The notes under the pieces are model-generated. The model had not been told where the DNA came from. It saw only the letters and a program-made list of their open reading frames with translations, and made no database searches. This document shows, piece by piece, positions 62,709-64,000 of a DNA stretch of 64,000 nucleotides. The translations under genes and the position numbers were made by a program. The stretch's first letter is position 1, and the number at the start of each line of letters is the position of its first letter. The stretch comes from Candidatus Magnetocorallium paracelense (GTDB lineage Bacteria; Nitrospirota; Thermodesulfovibrionia; Thermodesulfovibrionales; Magnetobacteriaceae), in the NCBI GenBank assembly GCA_029001845.1, contig JAREWP010000075.1, positions 1-64,000 on the forward strand. Direction: 5' to 3'.

Positions 62709-63182
62709 TCACAGCGCTGTGTTCGGAGTGAAGATATCTTTAAGGACATCCTGATCTTTCACAGGCTTAGACGTTCTATGATCCATCATCGTAAGTCGAC
62801 CGAAATCATAGTCCCTAAGCTGCTTTTCGATGCTGTCGCGCAGGTGAACCCATACCGGATGAATTGTACATACATCACTCATATCGCACTTGTCTTTATC
62901 AATTGCGCATTTGTTTACTAAAATGGGTCCTTCCATAATCTCGATAATATCCAGCAAAGTAATGTCACTGGGCTTCTTTGCCAGAAGGAACCCCCCCTTA
63001 GCCCCCCTTATGGATTCAATTAGTCCGGCCTTTACAAGCTTCTGCATAATTTTTGCCAGAAAGCTCTTGGGGATGTCTCTGTTCTCCGATATCTCGGAAA
63101 CCCTGAATATCCTGTCAGGCTTACTCGATATACAAAGCACGCACCTGAGGGCGTATTCCGTTTCTATAGTTATTTTAAGCAT
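62709..63182 (-). CDS. Rrf2-family transcription regulator with Fe-S-type cysteines
   Basis: A 157-residue winged-helix repressor or activator. The N-terminal helix-turn-helix is clear (LKITIETEYALRCVLCISSK, then DIPKSFLAKIMQKLVKAGLI and RGAKGGFLLAKKPSDITLLD). Three cysteines in the dimerisation region, C92, C99 and C105, with H108 nearby, match the spacing used by IscR/NsrR/RsrR-like proteins to hold an Fe-S cluster. It probably senses iron, redox or NO. The gene is alone; no Isc or Suf genes are adjacent, so the target is unknown. hcp, an NO-linked gene, is about 60 kb away in the window and no link is implied. Confidence 0.92.
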   Translation of the reverse strand: MLKITIETEYALRCVLCISSKPDRIFRVSEISENRDIPKSFLAKIMQKLVKAGLIESIRGAKGGFLLAKKPSDITLLDIIEIMEGPILVNKCAIDKDKCDMSDVCTIHPVWVHLRDSIEKQLRDYDFGRLTMMDHRTSKPVKDQDVLKDIFTPNTAL

Positions 63183-63269
63183 CTCTATAGGTTAAAACAA
63201 AGGGTGGCAAAATATCAATGAAAGTTACGACAGTGCATAATTCGCATGTTTCAGGTATAATGAAACACA

Positions 63270-63569
63270 ATGAAAGCGAAATATATAAATCCATATACTG
63301 ATATATTCAGTGAGGAGATATTTCTGCAAGGGTTTAAGAGAGCTGAAATAGCCGGTTTTGACGAGAAACAGTTGGCTGAATATGAAGAGAGTCTGAAAGT
63401 ATACAGATATCTGAAAGGAGTTATAGATACTTCATATGAAGAAGGGAAGACAGAAGGGAAAATGGAAGGGAAGTTGGAAATCGCTGAAGCAATGAAGACG
63501 TCCGGCGAGAGTCCGGACAGGATAGTGAAATTTACAGGGTTGTCAAAAGAAGAGATAGATAGGATATGA
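63270..63569 (+). pseudogene. Rpn-family gene with its nuclease core deleted
   Basis: A 99-codon frame that joins the family N-terminus (MKAKYINPYTD) directly to the family's C-terminal part (FKRAEIAGFDEKQLAEYEES, LKVYRYLKGVIDTSYEEGK). The nuclease domain that normally fills the roughly 200 residues between them is gone. The join is in frame, so a small helical protein could still be made. TATAAT lies at 63256-63261, close to the ATG, so any transcript from it would be nearly leaderless. It is best called a deletion remnant; a role as a small regulator of full-length Rpn proteins is only a possibility. Confidence 0.7.
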
Positions 63570-63654
63570 ATATAATCCATCTCTGACAAACCCGAAAGAT
63601 TCATGGCATATATTTTCCTGTTTTAATTGACGGGGTCTATATCTGTTATAAGAA

Positions 63655-64000
63655 ATGGACGTTTATTCCGATATTATGCAACTCGCCCTGGAGGAAGCAT
63701 ACAAGGCCTATAAAAAAGGGGAGGTACCCATTGGCGCCGTTATTACAGACCGCGCCGGTAACATTATCTCCAAAGGACACAATGAAAAGGAGGGCCTTAA
63801 TGATCCCACTTCTCACGCCGAGGTCAATGCAATAAAAAGGGCCTGCTCTCGAACAGGAGACTGGCGGCTGAACGATCATACCCTCTATGTAACAAAGGAG
63901 CCTTGCATTATGTGTTCCGGCGCTATCCTTAATTCTCGTATCGAGCGTATTGTTTATGGTTGCAATGACTCTAAGGGCGGCGGAGTCGACAGCCTCTATA
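63655..64000 (+). CDS. tadA: tRNA-specific adenosine deaminase, cut by the window end
   Basis: The first 115 codons of a TadA-type deaminase that makes inosine at the wobble position of tRNA-Arg(ACG). The zinc site is complete: THE-type HAE in TSHAEVNAIKRA (H and catalytic E) and PCxMC as KEPCIMCSGAI. EVPIGAVI and IERIVYGCND are typical of the family. The gene starts 86 nt after the Rpn remnant, at an ATG with no strong ribosome site, and runs off the right edge. Confidence 0.92.
   Translation, partial: MDVYSDIMQLALEEAYKAYKKGEVPIGAVITDRAGNIISKGHNEKEGLNDPTSHAEVNAIKRACSRTGDWRLNDHTLYVTKEPCIMCSGAILNSRIERIVYGCNDSKGGGVDSLY

Overview
The window is about 64 kb of bacterial chromosome with moderate GC content. 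I found no rRNA, tRNA or CRISPR array. Outer-membrane systems (a TolC/HlyD/RND efflux set, MCE and PqiC-like lipid-transport parts, Wzm/Wzt) show a Gram-negative cell. A short hybrid-cluster protein with a CRP/FNR-type promoter, a corrinoid protein with a UroD-like partner, and many multidomain sensor kinases suggest an anaerobic or microaerophilic environmental bacterium. A Desulfobacterota-like or uncultured relative is a guess; no marker here fixes the phylum. TTG starts and short palindromic intergenic repeats are frequent.

Layout. 1-6.0 kb: end of an Rpn-type nuclease gene, hcp, a CoA-binding protein, gltX and gpsA, with modular repeats between them. 6.2-8.6 kb: a GAF histidine kinase and an HDOD protein on the minus strand. 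9.1-17.8 kb: a tight six-gene plus-strand operon of corrinoid protein, UroD/MtaA-like protein, a histidine kinase with a DUF1638-like N-terminus, two receiver-first histidine kinases and a tandem methyltransferase. 18-21.6 kb: a GNAT enzyme, a HigB-like toxin remnant, and a Wzt/Wzm exporter bracketed by repeats. 21.9-29 kb: Cache protein, TRAFs-binding/DUF4071-like protein, dusB, maf, an auxiliary lipoprotein, an MCE protein, an aldo/keto reductase and a cysteine synthase. 29.4-33.4 kb: a decayed GHKL ATPase, a sigma-54 activator, and an AAA/nuclease gene broken by one stop codon. 33.9-40.5 kb: carbamoyltransferase, phosphodiesterase, TgpA-like transglutaminase and DUF58 protein. 41.1-44.6 kb: a propeller-repeat secreted protein and a receiver/Ser-Thr kinase. 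44.9-50.3 kb: a minus-strand group of PAS kinase, LCIB-like carbonic anhydrase candidate, and a SulP transporter carrying its own receiver. 50.6-64 kb: two SBBP-repeat secreted proteins, the efflux operon, coaX, an Rrf2 regulator, an Rpn remnant and the start of tadA.

Two clusters stand out. The corrinoid operon has a methyl-transfer protein pair but no visible substrate methyltransferase or activase, and is joined to three kinases, so a corrinoid- or methyl-linked sensory system is plausible. The SulP/carbonic anhydrase group has a kinase but no free response regulator; the receiver sits on the transporter, suggesting direct phospho-control of anion, perhaps bicarbonate, uptake.

About ten families of short palindromic or MITE-like repeats fill nearly every intergenic gap. 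Several are nested or modular, and several lie against stop codons.
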